Of a stretch of 59,804 nt of DNA, positions 17,582 to 26,995 are shown in pieces (the stretch's first letter is position 1; each line of letters opens with the position of its first letter). This DNA comes from an uncultured Granulosicoccaceae bacterium (GTDB taxonomy: Bacteria; Pseudomonadota; Gammaproteobacteria; Granulosicoccales; Granulosicoccaceae). The DNA is taken from the NCBI GenBank assembly GCA_938007995.1, contig CALLLW010000090.1, forward strand, positions 1 to 59,804, read 5' to 3'. The translations under genes and the position numbers were made by a program. The notes beneath the pieces were generated by a model. The model did no database searches. It saw only the letters and a list, made by a program, of their open reading frames with translations, and was not told the origin of the DNA.

Positions 17582-18154
17582 TTAAGCGGCAATGAATTTA
17601 AGCACTGCACCATTGTTGCAATACCGGAGACCAGTTGGTCTGGGCCCATCTTTGAATACGTGTCCATGGTGTCCTTCGCAACGCGCGCAATGGTACTCGG
17701 TGCGGGGGAATATCAATTTATAGTCAACACTGGTCAGAACATGATCCGGTATCACATCGAAAAAGCTTGGCCAACCGGTACCGCTGTCGAATTTAGTGCT
17801 TGATTCGAACAATGCCAGATCGCAGCCGGAGCAAACATATGTGCCAGCACGCTTTTCATCGTTTAACGGACTGGTGAACGGTCGTTCTGTGCCAGCTTTG
17901 CGCAATATGCGATATTCTGTTGCAGTCAGGCGTTGTTTCCATTGCGCTTCTGTCAGTAACAGTTTCTCGATATTTTCTTTCATTGGCTTGCCTTCCATAG
18001 TGCCAGTTGACGATTGATCCATCGCGACGGAAAGCGTGCCTTGCTTGGCATCGAGATACTGCTTGTCTGACCCGAGAAACACCCGATGCGCGACAGTGAC
18101 AGCAGGGATAGCCAAAATACCTGCAGATAAGCCCACGAAATTTCGTCGTTTCAT
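17582..18154 (-). CDS. msrB: Peptide-methionine (R)-S-oxide reductase, Tat-exported
   Basis: MsrB of 190 residues from the ATG at 18154, which has AGAGG nine bases upstream; longer starts are possible but lack this spacing. MsrB reduces methionine-R-sulfoxide in oxidised proteins. The N-terminus MKRRNFVGLSAG followed by a hydrophobic stretch is a twin-arginine signal, so the enzyme should work in the periplasm. The domain has the two zinc CxxC pairs (CSGCD and CARC), the block FDSGTGWPSFFDVI, HHGHVFKDGP and the catalytic Cys in GLRYCNNG. No msrA or msrPQ is adjacent; a periplasmic electron donor is not visible in the window. Confidence 0.92.
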   Translation of the reverse strand: MKRRNFVGLSAGILAIPAVTVAHRVFLGSDKQYLDAKQGTLSVAMDQSSTGTMEGKPMKENIEKLLLTEAQWKQRLTATEYRILRKAGTERPFTSPLNDEKRAGTYVCSGCDLALFESSTKFDSGTGWPSFFDVIPDHVLTSVDYKLIFPRTEYHCARCEGHHGHVFKDGPRPTGLRYCNNGAVLKFIAA

Positions 18155-18421
18155 TGTATTCATCCTCTGTGTGGCCAGTGTTAGCGGCAACACGGTTCAT
18201 GATTGGAGACGCAGCTTTGATGGTAAGGCAAACGTTAGGTTCAGCAGGCGGGGTATTTCCTTGTGATGAGTTACGGCTTAAAACTTAACAGTTTTCTAAC
18301 AGGCTGAAACACAAGGCCGGATTGCGAGGGGCGCTTTGATGGTGCGATGCCATCGTTGGTATGTACAGATCCGTCCTGCGTGTGTGGACGCGGCTAGTGT
18401 GCTTGTTAGCGTGTTTAAGTG

Positions 18422-18462
18422 GCCGGCAAGTGTTGAGTGTTAGCTGCTAAACACTTGCCGGC
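18422..18462. repeat. Perfect 13-bp inverted repeat after the GT4 gene
   Basis: GCCGGCAAGTGTT (18422-18434) and its exact complement (18450-18462) face each other across 15 bases that include a small nested TTAGC/GCTAA hairpin. The element lies 30 bp downstream of the glycosyltransferase stop (minus strand). It may end or stabilise that message, though no T-run follows on either strand. Confidence 0.6.
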
Positions 18463-18491
18463 AATTCAGGGCGCTTCATACGCGCTGTATA

Positions 18492-20129
18492 CTACGCCGC
18501 TCTCGTCGCTGTTGAATGTGTGCTTTTGTGATTCTCAATAAACGCAGTGTATGCCTCAATCATTTGCCTGGCGCGCAGGCTCCAGTCATAACGTGCGCAG
18601 GCAACCTCGCGCAGAGTAGGGCGTACGTCTTTGAAGGATTCACTGGAAAGTATACGGTTCAGGTTGTCTGCCATCGTAACAATACGCAGTTCGTTGTCCA
18701 TTGGTATACGCATCAGCGATAGCAGTTCGGCTGGAATAACATCTGCCAGCTCGTCTATCCCGTCTGTAAAGCCACTAAAGTAACTGACCATTGGCAGCAC
18801 GCCATTGGAGAGTGACTCCATTAACACCAGAGGATAAGCCTCGGGAACAACAGACGGAAACACCGCCAGATCAACCACCGGGAATAAATACTTGAGCTCG
18901 TCATGATTAAGCCGGCCCACAAAGTGAACCTGGTCTTGCAGTCGGTGCGCCTGATCGAGTAAGTCGTCAGCGTGATTTTCAAGATAGTATTCGACATCCT
19001 CCCACGCACCTGTTTTGTCACTGAAGTCAAGATCAAAACCCTGGCTTGCGATGGTTTTAAGTAACGGCAGATTTTTTGACGATAGCAGGTGAACGAGCCC
19101 TTCCAGAGTTTCCCGGTATGCACCTGCACCAACGATGACCAGTTGCAGGTCAGGTTGCTGCCGTAGCGCACTACACATCGCACAAAGTAAACCTTGCAGT
19201 CCTTTACCGGCTGTCAGTGCTCCTACAAAGAGCAATACGGGTGAGTCAAGGTTGATTTTTTCAAGCTTGGCTGAGATGTCTTCATCGGCAAACTTTTGCA
19301 CATAGCTGTCTTTGTATTGAGTTACCGCTTGCATGTCACCCGCATCGAGTCGTTGTTCGAGTTCTCTGGTGAGCTGGCTGGTTTTACCGCCACCGGGACT
19401 CAGGTCAATCAGACTGTTCAGGGATTGCTGTCGTTTTTCATCGGCGCAACTGGTAAAGAGCGCAGTGTCTACGCCGACACCGACAATTCTGGATTTAGCG
19501 TGAATTGATTCTTCAAGATCCGGATACAGTGTCACGATGCGCTGCTTGACCTCATTGTTGCCAATGATCAGACCATCCGCTTTAACCAACGATTCGTGTA
19601 CCTTGTTAAAGTAACGCTCATCGGTTTTTACCGTGTATTCGATAGCGCTGCCATGCGGGTAAATAATGAATGGAGTTTTGGTTTGTTTACAGACTTCCTC
19701 AGCGATCTGAGGCTGGTAGGTCACGTGATTGCAGTGCAGAATGTCAAGCTTGTGATTGCGAAGAATTTCGTTTAACGCGGTCTCTGATACCTGATGATAC
19801 TCTGCCAGCTCTTCGTCAGTCAGGTTGGTGAAAGACTTAACCACCCCCGCACGCTGTTTGTCTGTCACATACACCGGTTGCACGCTGGCATTCGGTAATT
19901 CGTGCAACGTACACAAGGGTTGGCTGGTGTTTTGGAATAGCGTCTCTGGCTGGCCGTTGGTGTTGTAGCGGTAGGCAACATCGATAAAGCCGAGCGATTC
20001 TGCATCTGTTTCGCGACAGATTAAATGCACTTCAGCGCCTTCGGCCAATAAGGCTTTTGCCAGATAGCGCGTATATTCGTTGCTGCCTGATCCACCCAGA
20101 TTGTAGCCGTGGAATAAACCTATTTTCAT
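18492..20129 (-). CDS. GT4-family glycosyltransferase
   Basis: Retaining glycosyltransferase of 545 residues starting at the ATG at 20129 (MKIGLFHGYN), where homology to GT4 enzymes begins; an upstream ATG at 20204 would add 25 residues that look like non-coding leader. N-terminal Rossmann domain with NLGGSGSNEYTRYLAKAL, LHCNHVTYQP and FIIYPHGSAIEY; C-terminal domain with LLFVGALTAGKGLQGLLCAM and the family E-x7-E block VPEAYPLVLMES. It is longer than most GT4 proteins because of an insert between the domains (about 230-300). No signal peptide or membrane segment. It stands alone, so the acceptor (exopolysaccharide, glycolipid or osmolyte) is unknown. Confidence 0.88.
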   Translation of the reverse strand: MKIGLFHGYNLGGSGSNEYTRYLAKALLAEGAEVHLICRETDAESLGFIDVAYRYNTNGQPETLFQNTSQPLCTLHELPNASVQPVYVTDKQRAGVVKSFTNLTDEELAEYHQVSETALNEILRNHKLDILHCNHVTYQPQIAEEVCKQTKTPFIIYPHGSAIEYTVKTDERYFNKVHESLVKADGLIIGNNEVKQRIVTLYPDLEESIHAKSRIVGVGVDTALFTSCADEKRQQSLNSLIDLSPGGGKTSQLTRELEQRLDAGDMQAVTQYKDSYVQKFADEDISAKLEKINLDSPVLLFVGALTAGKGLQGLLCAMCSALRQQPDLQLVIVGAGAYRETLEGLVHLLSSKNLPLLKTIASQGFDLDFSDKTGAWEDVEYYLENHADDLLDQAHRLQDQVHFVGRLNHDELKYLFPVVDLAVFPSVVPEAYPLVLMESLSNGVLPMVSYFSGFTDGIDELADVIPAELLSLMRIPMDNELRIVTMADNLNRILSSESFKDVRPTLREVACARYDWSLRARQMIEAYTAFIENHKSTHSTATRAA

Positions 20130-20797
20130 CGTAACTATCGCTTGTGTTAGTGCAGGTTGGACAGACTGCGTATTAAACCAGACAAATAACGAAATTAACC
20201 TCATCGTATCGGTTCTTTGATTCAGCGGACATTTTTTCTATTGCAGACAAAAGAAAATCGTTCGTGAAAACAAATTTTTGTGCGACGCGCATGCCGATTG
20301 AGGGTCAGAACGTGCTGCTAAGTCTAGCGCTTATCTTAGAAGACGGCGAATCGGTTTTTTTTTGAAGGCCCTTACTTCTCATTTACAGCGTGTACACGCG
20401 GGTGCAAAGGTAAACAGATGTGTCTGGCGGTTTTGTCACGGGTATTATCGAGTTTGTAAGACCTGCACCGGTTAAGTTGAATTCAAAGTGTTTTCAACCT
20501 TCCTTCCGGGTTCGACAATCGTGTCGCACGGCTGACGGTGCGAAAACCTGACAGTAATTTTTCTTAACTGCAGAGCGATACTTAAAAGTGTTTGCAGAGC
20601 GCAGCACTGGCTTTTAAGAAAAATCCTGGGTTCGTTACCTGTTACGTAATTTTGAACGGAAATGTTAGACCGTCGAACTTTTGGCTCGAATTCTGGTGCA
20701 AGGGATTTGATTACTCGCCGACAACATTGACCTGAGCTGACCTTAGTTTGGCTCAATAACAAGCAATACTGCAGTCGCCTGATAATAAGAGCATGGC
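20130..20797. other. Divergent intergenic region before glmM
   Basis: About 670 bp between the GT4 gene (minus) and glmM (plus). A minus-strand frame of 123 codons (20472-20843) overlaps the start of glmM and is Cys-rich with no recognisable domain, so I do not accept it. The region contains an A/T-run (20355-20363). No RNA gene was recognised. Confidence 0.5.
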
Positions 20798-22144
20798 ATG
20801 AACAGAAAGTACTTTGGCACAGATGGCATACGTGGAACCGCAAATCAGGGGGCGATGACTCCCGAGATTTGTCTTCGCCTTGGTATGGCAGCTGGGAGAT
20901 ATTTCAAATCCTCCAATAACCGAAGGCACACGGTGGTAATCGGTAAAGACACCCGGCTATCGGGTTATACAATTGAGCCAGCGCTGGTTTCAGGCTTCAC
21001 ATCAGTGGGCATGGATGTCACGCTCTTTGGCACGATACCAACGCCTGCAGTGGCAATGATGACTCGCTCACTGCGAGCGGATCTGGGGGTGATGATTTCT
21101 GCGTCACATAACCCGTTTCAGGACAACGGTATAAAGCTGTTCGGGCCGGATGGTTACAAGCTCTCTGATGAGATCGAGCTTGAAATCGAGGCGTTAATGG
21201 AAGAACCTCTGGACAGCCATCTGGCTGCAGCAGATACTCTGGGCCGTACTCATCGAATGCATGAGGCAACCTCGCGTTATATTGAAATTGTTAAGGCCAC
21301 TTTCCCGCGTCGACTTCGTTTGTCCGGCTTGCGTATCGTTGTAGACTGCGCCAACGGTGCAGCTTACAAAGTCGCCCCGCGTGTACTGTATGAGCTGGGT
21401 GCTGAAGTCATTCCATTGGGTGTTGAGCCGAACGGCTACAACATTAACGAGGAAGTCGGTTCAACCGATACGCTGGCTTTGAAAGATGCTGTGCGAAAGT
21501 ATCGCGCTGATGTCGGTATAGCACTTGATGGTGATGCCGATCGATGCATTGTGGTTGATGAGCAAGCAAATGAAATTGATGGTGATCAACTGATTGCGCT
21601 TATTGCGCAGCAGTGGCATGCCGCGGGCAAGTTGACAAAGCCCGGGGTTGTCACAACGGTTATGTCAAACCTCGGACTTGAAAAATTCCTTGCTGAACTT
21701 GGTTTGAGTATGGATCGCACCAAGGTGGGTGATCGGTACGTGGTAGAAAAAATGCGTGCTGAAGGTTATAACATTGGCGGCGAACAATCCGGCCATATTG
21801 TGTTGTCGGATTTTTCAACCACCGGTGACGGTATGATTGCCGCCTTACAAATACTGGCATCCATTGTACAAGCAGAGAAACCGCTTTCCGAACTGGCTAA
21901 CGTATTCACCCCGGCGCCGCAAAAACTGATCAATGTACGCTTTGAAGACAACGATCCGTTGGAAGACAAGAACGTACAGGCACTGATTAAAAAAGTAGAT
22001 AAAGACCTGGGTAAATCCGGCCGTTTGTTAATCAGAAAGTCCGGCACTGAACGCGTTGTCAGAGTCATGGCAGAGGCAGAAGACGAAGCGCGCATGGATG
22101 CCGCGGCCAATGAAATAGCCGAAGCGATTCGAAAAGCCGCTTAA
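20798..22144 (+). CDS. glmM: Phosphoglucosamine mutase
   Basis: Essential enzyme of 448 residues that converts glucosamine-6-phosphate to glucosamine-1-phosphate for UDP-GlcNAc, peptidoglycan and LPS synthesis. The start [13 protein letters not shown] is typical of GlmM. The phosphoserine loop [14 protein letters not shown] has Ser103 as the phosphorylated residue; the Mg loop DGDADRC, the sugar loop GEQSGHIV and the phosphate loop [12 protein letters not shown] are all intact. Full length. In many gammaproteobacteria glmM follows ftsH-folP; here it stands alone between a glycosyltransferase and a convergent photolyase gene, so it has its own promoter. Confidence 0.97.
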   Translation: MNRKYFGTDGIRGTANQGAMTPEICLRLGMAAGRYFKSSNNRRHTVVIGKDTRLSGYTIEPALVSGFTSVGMDVTLFGTIPTPAVAMMTRSLRADLGVMISASHNPFQDNGIKLFGPDGYKLSDEIELEIEALMEEPLDSHLAAADTLGRTHRMHEATSRYIEIVKATFPRRLRLSGLRIVVDCANGAAYKVAPRVLYELGAEVIPLGVEPNGYNINEEVGSTDTLALKDAVRKYRADVGIALDGDADRCIVVDEQANEIDGDQLIALIAQQWHAAGKLTKPGVVTTVMSNLGLEKFLAELGLSMDRTKVGDRYVVEKMRAEGYNIGGEQSGHIVLSDFSTTGDGMIAALQILASIVQAEKPLSELANVFTPAPQKLINVRFEDNDPLEDKNVQALIKKVDKDLGKSGRLLIRKSGTERVVRVMAEAEDEARMDAAANEIAEAIRKAA

Positions 22145-22377
22145 TGCCAGAGTGTGGTACACCCGTAGGTACTATTTTCACTGTCGTAACAAGGCACTTG
22201 CCACAGTGAATCAATTAGTCTTTCTGCTGCACTGCATAGTGGTTGTGCGAGCCTGGTGTTTCTGCTGACGAAATGCAGTTGCTCGGACTGCAACGTAATG
22301 GCGAACACATTGCGGCTCGGCGCAATTCGGTAAGCACCGGCGGTGATGCACGTAAAATGAAGACCAGGTAGACGCAC
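22141..22377 (-). CDS. Possible small hypothetical protein
   Basis: Open frame of 78 codons with a GTG start, filling the gap between the convergent glmM and photolyase genes and ending across the glmM stop. It would begin 17 bp after the photolyase stop. It has no recognisable domain and no clear ribosome-binding site. It contains four Cys and a rather protein-like C-terminus ([17 protein letters not shown]), which is why I keep it as a weak candidate and not a shadow. Confidence 0.25.
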   Translation of the reverse strand: MRLPGLHFTCITAGAYRIAPSRNVFAITLQSEQLHFVSRNTRLAQPLCSAAERLIDSLWQVPCYDSENSTYGCTTLWH

Positions 22378-22400
22378 TGTAGCCTGATTATTGGCTACAG
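22377..22400. terminator. 8-bp hairpin over the photolyase stop codon
   Basis: CTGTAGCC (22377-22384) pairs with GGCTACAG (22393-22400) across 8 bases; the right arm contains the photolyase stop codon. There is no T-run on the minus strand, so it is at best a weak terminator or a 3'-end stabiliser. Confidence 0.35.
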
Positions 22401-23885
22401 GCTCTGTAAAAACCGTTTTGCAATCTTTAAGTGTTTGTCTTTCTTTTCTTTGTCCATTTTCTCGGCATTGCGTACCATCATGGCCCAGCGCGGGTTGTTC
22501 TTGATTTGGTCGCTATTTTTAATGATCCAGCGCCAGAATAACGCATCCCAGATATCTGACCATTCGCCTTTTTTGTAGTGACTCATTTTAATCACATAGT
22601 TTGAGCCGGAGAAATATGGTTTTGTTGTGATATTGCCGCCATCGGCATTCTGGCTCATGGCATAAACATTCGGCACCATGACCCAGTCGTAACTGTCGAT
22701 GAACATCTCCATAAACCACAGATAGATATCATCCGGATCGATCTCGCAAAGAAACATAAAACCACCCAGTACCATCAACCGTTCAATGTGGTGGCAGTAG
22801 CCGGTTTTCAGAATACGTTTGATCGCATCGTCTACTGGTAGTATGCCGGTGGTACCGTCATAGAATGAATCAGGCAGCTTACGCTTGTGCTTCCAGTGAT
22901 TGGTGGTTCTCATCTCCACACCCAGGTCTACGTAGGTGGCTCGCATGAACTCACGCCAGCCTATAATCTGCCTGATGAACCCTTCAAGGCTGTTGATTGG
23001 TATTTTGTGTTCATCAGCGTATTCAAGAGTGATCTCGACCACTTGTTCAGGTGTCAGCAGGCCGGTGTTGAGCATCGGAGTTAACAAACTGTGGTAGAGC
23101 GAGTTCTGACCTTCAACGATGGCGTCCTCATACTCACCAAACAAATGAAAGCGTTGTTCAAGAAAGTCTTTGAGCCATCGCTCGGCGGTGGCATGAGTTA
23201 CCGGATAGTGCCAGTCTTCAAGACTCCCCGGGTGATCTACAAAATCATTATTGACTGATTCAATCACGTCTTTCACTAAGCTGGTTACCCTGACAGTGGG
23301 CAACTGTGGAATGCTTTCAAGCATTTTCTTAGGTAGTTTGCGACGGTTGTCTTCATCAAAGCTCCACTTACCACCCAGTGGTTTATCATTGTTAACCAGT
23401 ATGTTGAGCCGCTTGCGCTGCCACTGATAGTAGTCAGCCATAAACCAGCGTTTGCGACCAGCGCGCCAGTCTGTGTTTTCCTCTGTGGTGTTGATAAATC
23501 CCGGTGTGCTGTGGATTGTTAACTCAAGGCTGGCGGCCTCTGCCGCGTTTTGCAGTCTGTGTTGCAGTGTGTAATCGTGGAGGTCAGCAACGGCTATCGC
23601 GTTGCATCCATCTGATGCAAGACTCTTTAACAGCTTTGGCAGAGGCTCCGCACCGTCTTTATACTTTATGTAGTCACTGCTGCATTTTCGTCGTTCAAGT
23701 GTTTTAAAGTAGGCAGCCATCGATGCACGGTGAAAAGCAAGTTTTTGCTTGTGCATCTTTGCGGGATATTGCCTATCACAAAAAAACAACGGATGCTCGA
23801 TCAGCACCACATGGTCTGTGTCTCTGGTGATTGCCGGGTGATCGCTGAAAAGCTGATGTGGAAAGACTAACGCCGTAGTTGTCAT
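22395..23885 (-). CDS. Photolyase/cryptochrome of the PhrB (FeS-BCP) type
   Basis: Flavoprotein of 496 residues of the deoxyribodipyrimidine-photolyase-related family, whose members include bacterial (6-4) photolyases. Seen: N-terminal photolyase-like domain (MTTTALVFPHQLF, LIEHPLFF), and a C-terminal FAD domain with GYCHHIERLMVLGGFMFL, DWVMVPNVYAMSQ and KPYFSGSNYVIKMS. In characterised PhrB proteins four Cys bind a [4Fe-4S] cluster; here the region KKGEWSDIWDALFWRW has no Cys, and none occurs in the last 110 residues. Only the Cys in GYCHH could match one ligand. So this copy probably has no cluster. It follows the GT2 gene by 68 bp on the same strand and may be co-transcribed. Confidence 0.88.
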   Translation of the reverse strand: MTTTALVFPHQLFSDHPAITRDTDHVVLIEHPLFFCDRQYPAKMHKQKLAFHRASMAAYFKTLERRKCSSDYIKYKDGAEPLPKLLKSLASDGCNAIAVADLHDYTLQHRLQNAAEAASLELTIHSTPGFINTTEENTDWRAGRKRWFMADYYQWQRKRLNILVNNDKPLGGKWSFDEDNRRKLPKKMLESIPQLPTVRVTSLVKDVIESVNNDFVDHPGSLEDWHYPVTHATAERWLKDFLEQRFHLFGEYEDAIVEGQNSLYHSLLTPMLNTGLLTPEQVVEITLEYADEHKIPINSLEGFIRQIIGWREFMRATYVDLGVEMRTTNHWKHKRKLPDSFYDGTTGILPVDDAIKRILKTGYCHHIERLMVLGGFMFLCEIDPDDIYLWFMEMFIDSYDWVMVPNVYAMSQNADGGNITTKPYFSGSNYVIKMSHYKKGEWSDIWDALFWRWIIKNSDQIKNNPRWAMMVRNAEKMDKEKKDKHLKIAKRFLQSL

Positions 23886-23939
23886 AAAGCTTTCTTAACC
23901 TGCTGATCTTTGATTTTGTAACAGTCGGGGATATTCTTT

Positions 23940-23978
23940 TTCATTTATCCGGTTCATTTATCCGGTTCATTTATTTGG
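23940..23978. repeat. 13-bp tandem repeat containing the GT2 stop codon
   Basis: Three copies of TTCATTTATCCGG (third copy with TTTGG at the end) at 23940-23952, 23953-23965 and 23966-23978. The GT2 stop codon (23954-23956, minus strand) lies in the middle copy, so the last codons of the gene are part of the array. Confidence 0.85.
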
Positions 23979-24715
23979 CTGCGGTCGTACCACATACCCA
24001 GCATTGATTTTGATCGGGTTGCACCTGGAATCAAAAGCATCAATAACTGGATAAACTTCTTTCGACCCGAGTACCAGTCAAGCTTTCTGGCAGAGGTGGT
24101 GACAGGGAATTGATCCAGCACAACAAACTTTTTTAACTGGCGGGCCGCATACCTGCGCATTGCTTTGGATAAAAATACTTCCTCTGCGGCGTACTGTCGT
24201 TCATCAAATCCGCCCACGGCTTCGAATGCTTCACGGGTGCAAAAGATATAGCAACCGGCTGCGACGCCGCGTTTGACGGAAAACCAGTTCCAGCAATCAA
24301 CCCCCAGCTGTGCAAGACGCTGAACTTGCCGGTCGAGCTTCATTGTTGATCCACCGCCGATCACTTCGCCACCGGTGAGCATTTCAAGTGTAAGCGCAAA
24401 CAGCTCTGGTGAGGGTTTTGTATCAGCATCAAGAAAAATTAGAAATTCGGCTTGTGTGGCAGCAGCTCCGGCATTGCGTGCCCGGGCGATCTGGTTGACC
24501 GGTTCGAATACCACCGTGGCGCCTGTAGACTCGGCAACGGCTGCGGTGTCATCGGTGCTGTTGTTGTCAACAACCACGATGTCACCGTCAAGCTGTTGCT
24601 TCGCCTGGGCGTCTTTCACTGCTTGCAGAACCGCACCGATTCGCGGCGCTTCGTTCCAGGCGGGCACGACTACGGTGTATGCTATTGTGCGACTGCTTCG
24701 TTGCCGGTTATTCAT
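23954..24715 (-). CDS. GT2-family glycosyltransferase
   Basis: Inverting GT-A glycosyltransferase, 254 residues from the ATG at 24715 (MNNRQRSSRTIAYTVVVPAWNE). A longer frame to 24925 exists but its first 70 residues show no homology and would overlap the divergent aminotransferase gene. Visible motifs: VVVPAWNEAPRIG, DNNSTDDTA, ARARNAGA, the metal-binding LIFLDADT (DxD) and a GGFDER block that closes the acceptor site. A hydrophobic helix near the C-terminus (FIQLLMLLIPGA) may sit on the membrane. It precedes the photolyase-like gene. The sugar and acceptor are unknown; a polyprenyl-phosphate or glycolipid acceptor would be typical. Confidence 0.88.
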   Translation of the reverse strand: MNNRQRSSRTIAYTVVVPAWNEAPRIGAVLQAVKDAQAKQQLDGDIVVVDNNSTDDTAAVAESTGATVVFEPVNQIARARNAGAAATQAEFLIFLDADTKPSPELFALTLEMLTGGEVIGGGSTMKLDRQVQRLAQLGVDCWNWFSVKRGVAAGCYIFCTREAFEAVGGFDERQYAAEEVFLSKAMRRYAARQLKKFVVLDQFPVTTSARKLDWYSGRKKFIQLLMLLIPGATRSKSMLGMWYDRSQINEPDK

Positions 24716-24918
24716 AGAGCCTGCGCCATTGACTGCGGCGGAAGGTAGCGCACAAGTCATGTATGCGTTGTGAATATTGCTTTTCAGCCCCGGTGTTAAG
24801 AGTAAGCCGCGTGTTGTCTGAAAGTTGCAATGTAAGGTCGTGCAGTGATGCCTGATGGCTGCGCGTAACAGGTAACATGACAGGTAATCGCCGGCCACGA
24901 AAATTTTGGAGATCTTCT

Positions 24919-26310
24919 GTGTCAATTACACCGAACCGTGAGAACTACGCTAAGGATATCTGGCAGAAAGACAAAGATCACTTCACTCACCCGTGGCAGA
25001 TCTTCGATACATTTGAAGAATCCGGCTCGATGGTGATGGAACATGCCGGTGGCGCTTATCTGACCGACATTGACGGCAATCGCTATCTGGATGGTATCGG
25101 TGGGCTCTGGTGTACCAATATAGGGCAGGGCCGGGAAGAGATGGCTGATGCGGTTGCAGAACAGATCAGAAAACTTGCCTACGCCAGTCCTTTTGTCGAT
25201 ATCACCACGGCACCGGCAGCTGAGCTCGCATCCAAACTGGCTGACTTCGCACCGGGTGACTTAAACCATGTGATGTTCAGCTGTGGTGGATCAACCGCCA
25301 TCGATTCAGCCTACAGGCTCATTCAGTTCTATCAGAACTGTCGTGGGCTGCACGACAAAAAGCATGTCATCGCTCGCGATAGCTCGTATCACGGCAGTAC
25401 CTATATCTCAATGTCTATTGGTGGAAAGAAGGGCGATCATCCACCGGAGTTCGACTACAAGCGCGACACCATTCATCATATCTCAAGCCCTAATTTCTAC
25501 CGCGCTGAAGGATATGATTGCGAATCGCAGTTTCTGGATTTTCTGGTTGACGAACTGGAACAGAAAATACTCTCGATCGGTGCTGATAAGGTTGCCGCGT
25601 TTTTTGCAGAACCTATTCCCGGTGCAGGTGGTGTGATCGTTCCACCTGAGGGTTACCACCAAAGAACTCATGCAGTTTGCCAAAAATACGATGTAATGTA
25701 TGTTTCTGATGAAGTGGTTACTGCATTTGGCAGACTCGGGCACTGGTTTGCATCGCAGGATGTTTTTGGTTTTACCCCTGACATAATTACCTGCGCCAAG
25801 GGTTTAAGCTCGGGATATCTGCCAATCGGCGCAACAATCTACTCTGATAAAATTCATCAGGTAATCAGTGAGCAGGGTAAAGGGCGTTGTTTTACCAACG
25901 GGTTTACTTATTCGGGACATCCAGTGTGTTGTGCTGCGGCACTGAAGAATATTGAGATCATGGAGCGTGAAAATATTTTTTCCAACGCGATTGAGGTTGG
26001 AGACTATTTTGGTCAGCAGCTACAAACACTAATGGATCTGCCTATTGTCGGCCAGGTTCGTGGTTATCGCTTAATGCAGTGTGTGGAGTTTGTGGCCAAT
26101 AAGGAAACCAGGCAGTTGTTTCCTGAAGAGATGGATATCGGTAAGGTTGTTTCTGATATCGCAGATAAAAAAGGTCTGCTGGTCAGACCGATCGTGCATT
26201 TAAATGTGATGTCACCACCCTTGATTATCACCAAGGAAGAAGTGGACTTTGCCGTTGCAACTTTGCGTCAGAGCATTATTGAGGCGGTTGACCTTATAGG
26301 TCACAGATAA
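24919..26310 (+). CDS. Class III aminotransferase (omega-aminotransferase type)
   Basis: PLP-dependent class III aminotransferase of 463 residues. I chose the GTG at 24919 because GGAG lies seven bases upstream and the family N-terminus (SITPNRENYAKDIWQKD) starts there; an ATG at 24877 lacks a site. Motifs: GGLWCTNIGQGR, SYHGST, the block FFAEPIPGAGGVIVPPEGY, SDEVVTAFGRLG (Asp stacks PLP) and TCAKGLSSGYLPIGA with the PLP lysine. Such enzymes use omega-amino acids, diamines or taurine-type donors with pyruvate. A DUF4442 gene follows after 11 bp in the same operon. The substrate cannot be named from sequence alone. Confidence 0.9.
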   Translation: MSITPNRENYAKDIWQKDKDHFTHPWQIFDTFEESGSMVMEHAGGAYLTDIDGNRYLDGIGGLWCTNIGQGREEMADAVAEQIRKLAYASPFVDITTAPAAELASKLADFAPGDLNHVMFSCGGSTAIDSAYRLIQFYQNCRGLHDKKHVIARDSSYHGSTYISMSIGGKKGDHPPEFDYKRDTIHHISSPNFYRAEGYDCESQFLDFLVDELEQKILSIGADKVAAFFAEPIPGAGGVIVPPEGYHQRTHAVCQKYDVMYVSDEVVTAFGRLGHWFASQDVFGFTPDIITCAKGLSSGYLPIGATIYSDKIHQVISEQGKGRCFTNGFTYSGHPVCCAAALKNIEIMERENIFSNAIEVGDYFGQQLQTLMDLPIVGQVRGYRLMQCVEFVANKETRQLFPEEMDIGKVVSDIADKKGLLVRPIVHLNVMSPPLIITKEEVDFAVATLRQSIIEAVDLIGHR

Positions 26311-26321
26311 CTTAGGGTATT

Positions 26322-26837
26322 GTGGTGCAGAAAAGTCGTATAGCTAATGTTGTTGAGAAGGTTGATCGCCTGCCACCGTTTATAAGGCAGCGGGTATTCA
26401 ATATTTTGATTGGTCGCGCAGTGCCTTTTGTTGGTACAGCCGGTTTGAACGTCACACGTGCCACCAGTAATGAGTGGGTCGCAACACTTAATAACCGCCG
26501 CAAAGTTCAGAATCATCTGAAGCAAATACATGCCTGTGGCATGGTATTGATCGGTGAAACCATCGCTGTGATGATAATGGCGATGAATTTGCCGGGTGAT
26601 CGTATTCCGCTGGTGAAAAACATCGCAGCGGATTTTGTCAAACGTTCAAGTGGTAGTATGACCGGAGTGGTCAGGCTGAGCGACGAACAGATTGCGGTTA
26701 TTCGGCAAGAGCCAAAGGGTGAGATTACCCTTGATGTTGAAATAACCGATGAGGCCGAGGTTAATCCGGTGTTACTCAGAGTGACCGCTGCATGGGTGCC
26801 AAAAGAATCGAGCAGTACTACAGGGCAGAATGCCTGA
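26322..26837 (+). CDS. DUF4442 (hotdog-fold thioesterase-like) protein
   Basis: Protein of 171 residues with a GTG start (a second GTG is adjacent) and AGGG five bases upstream. It matches the pattern of the DUF4442 family, relatives of PaaI-type hotdog thioesterases: a central block of the form NHLKQIHACGMVLIGETIAVMIM and a C-terminal strand set. No catalytic Asp/Glu can be assigned with certainty. It follows the class III aminotransferase by 11 bp, so it is co-transcribed and may hydrolyse a CoA or acyl intermediate of the same route; this is inference. Confidence 0.8.
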   Translation: MVQKSRIANVVEKVDRLPPFIRQRVFNILIGRAVPFVGTAGLNVTRATSNEWVATLNNRRKVQNHLKQIHACGMVLIGETIAVMIMAMNLPGDRIPLVKNIAADFVKRSSGSMTGVVRLSDEQIAVIRQEPKGEITLDVEITDEAEVNPVLLRVTAAWVPKESSSTTGQNA

Positions 26838-26995
26838 GTATTGTTTGCTCATGGCTATGTCTGTCAAGCAGATCGTCATTCCGCTTTTTGGCCGGATTCT
26901 ATAGGCAGGCGCGGTTTGCCGTGTGCATCAGCCAGCTCGGGTGTATTAGCTGAAAAGGCTGCTTAGACACAGCGGCAATTCCATCGCACCCGGTG

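Noticed and set aside
20130..20797. Possible tRNA because of a GGTTCGAC word near 20510
   Set aside because: No matching acceptor, D or anticodon stems could be drawn around it.
20472..20843. Minus-strand frame of 123 codons upstream of glmM
   Set aside because: Overlaps the glmM start, has no domain, no RBS and an odd Cys-rich composition.
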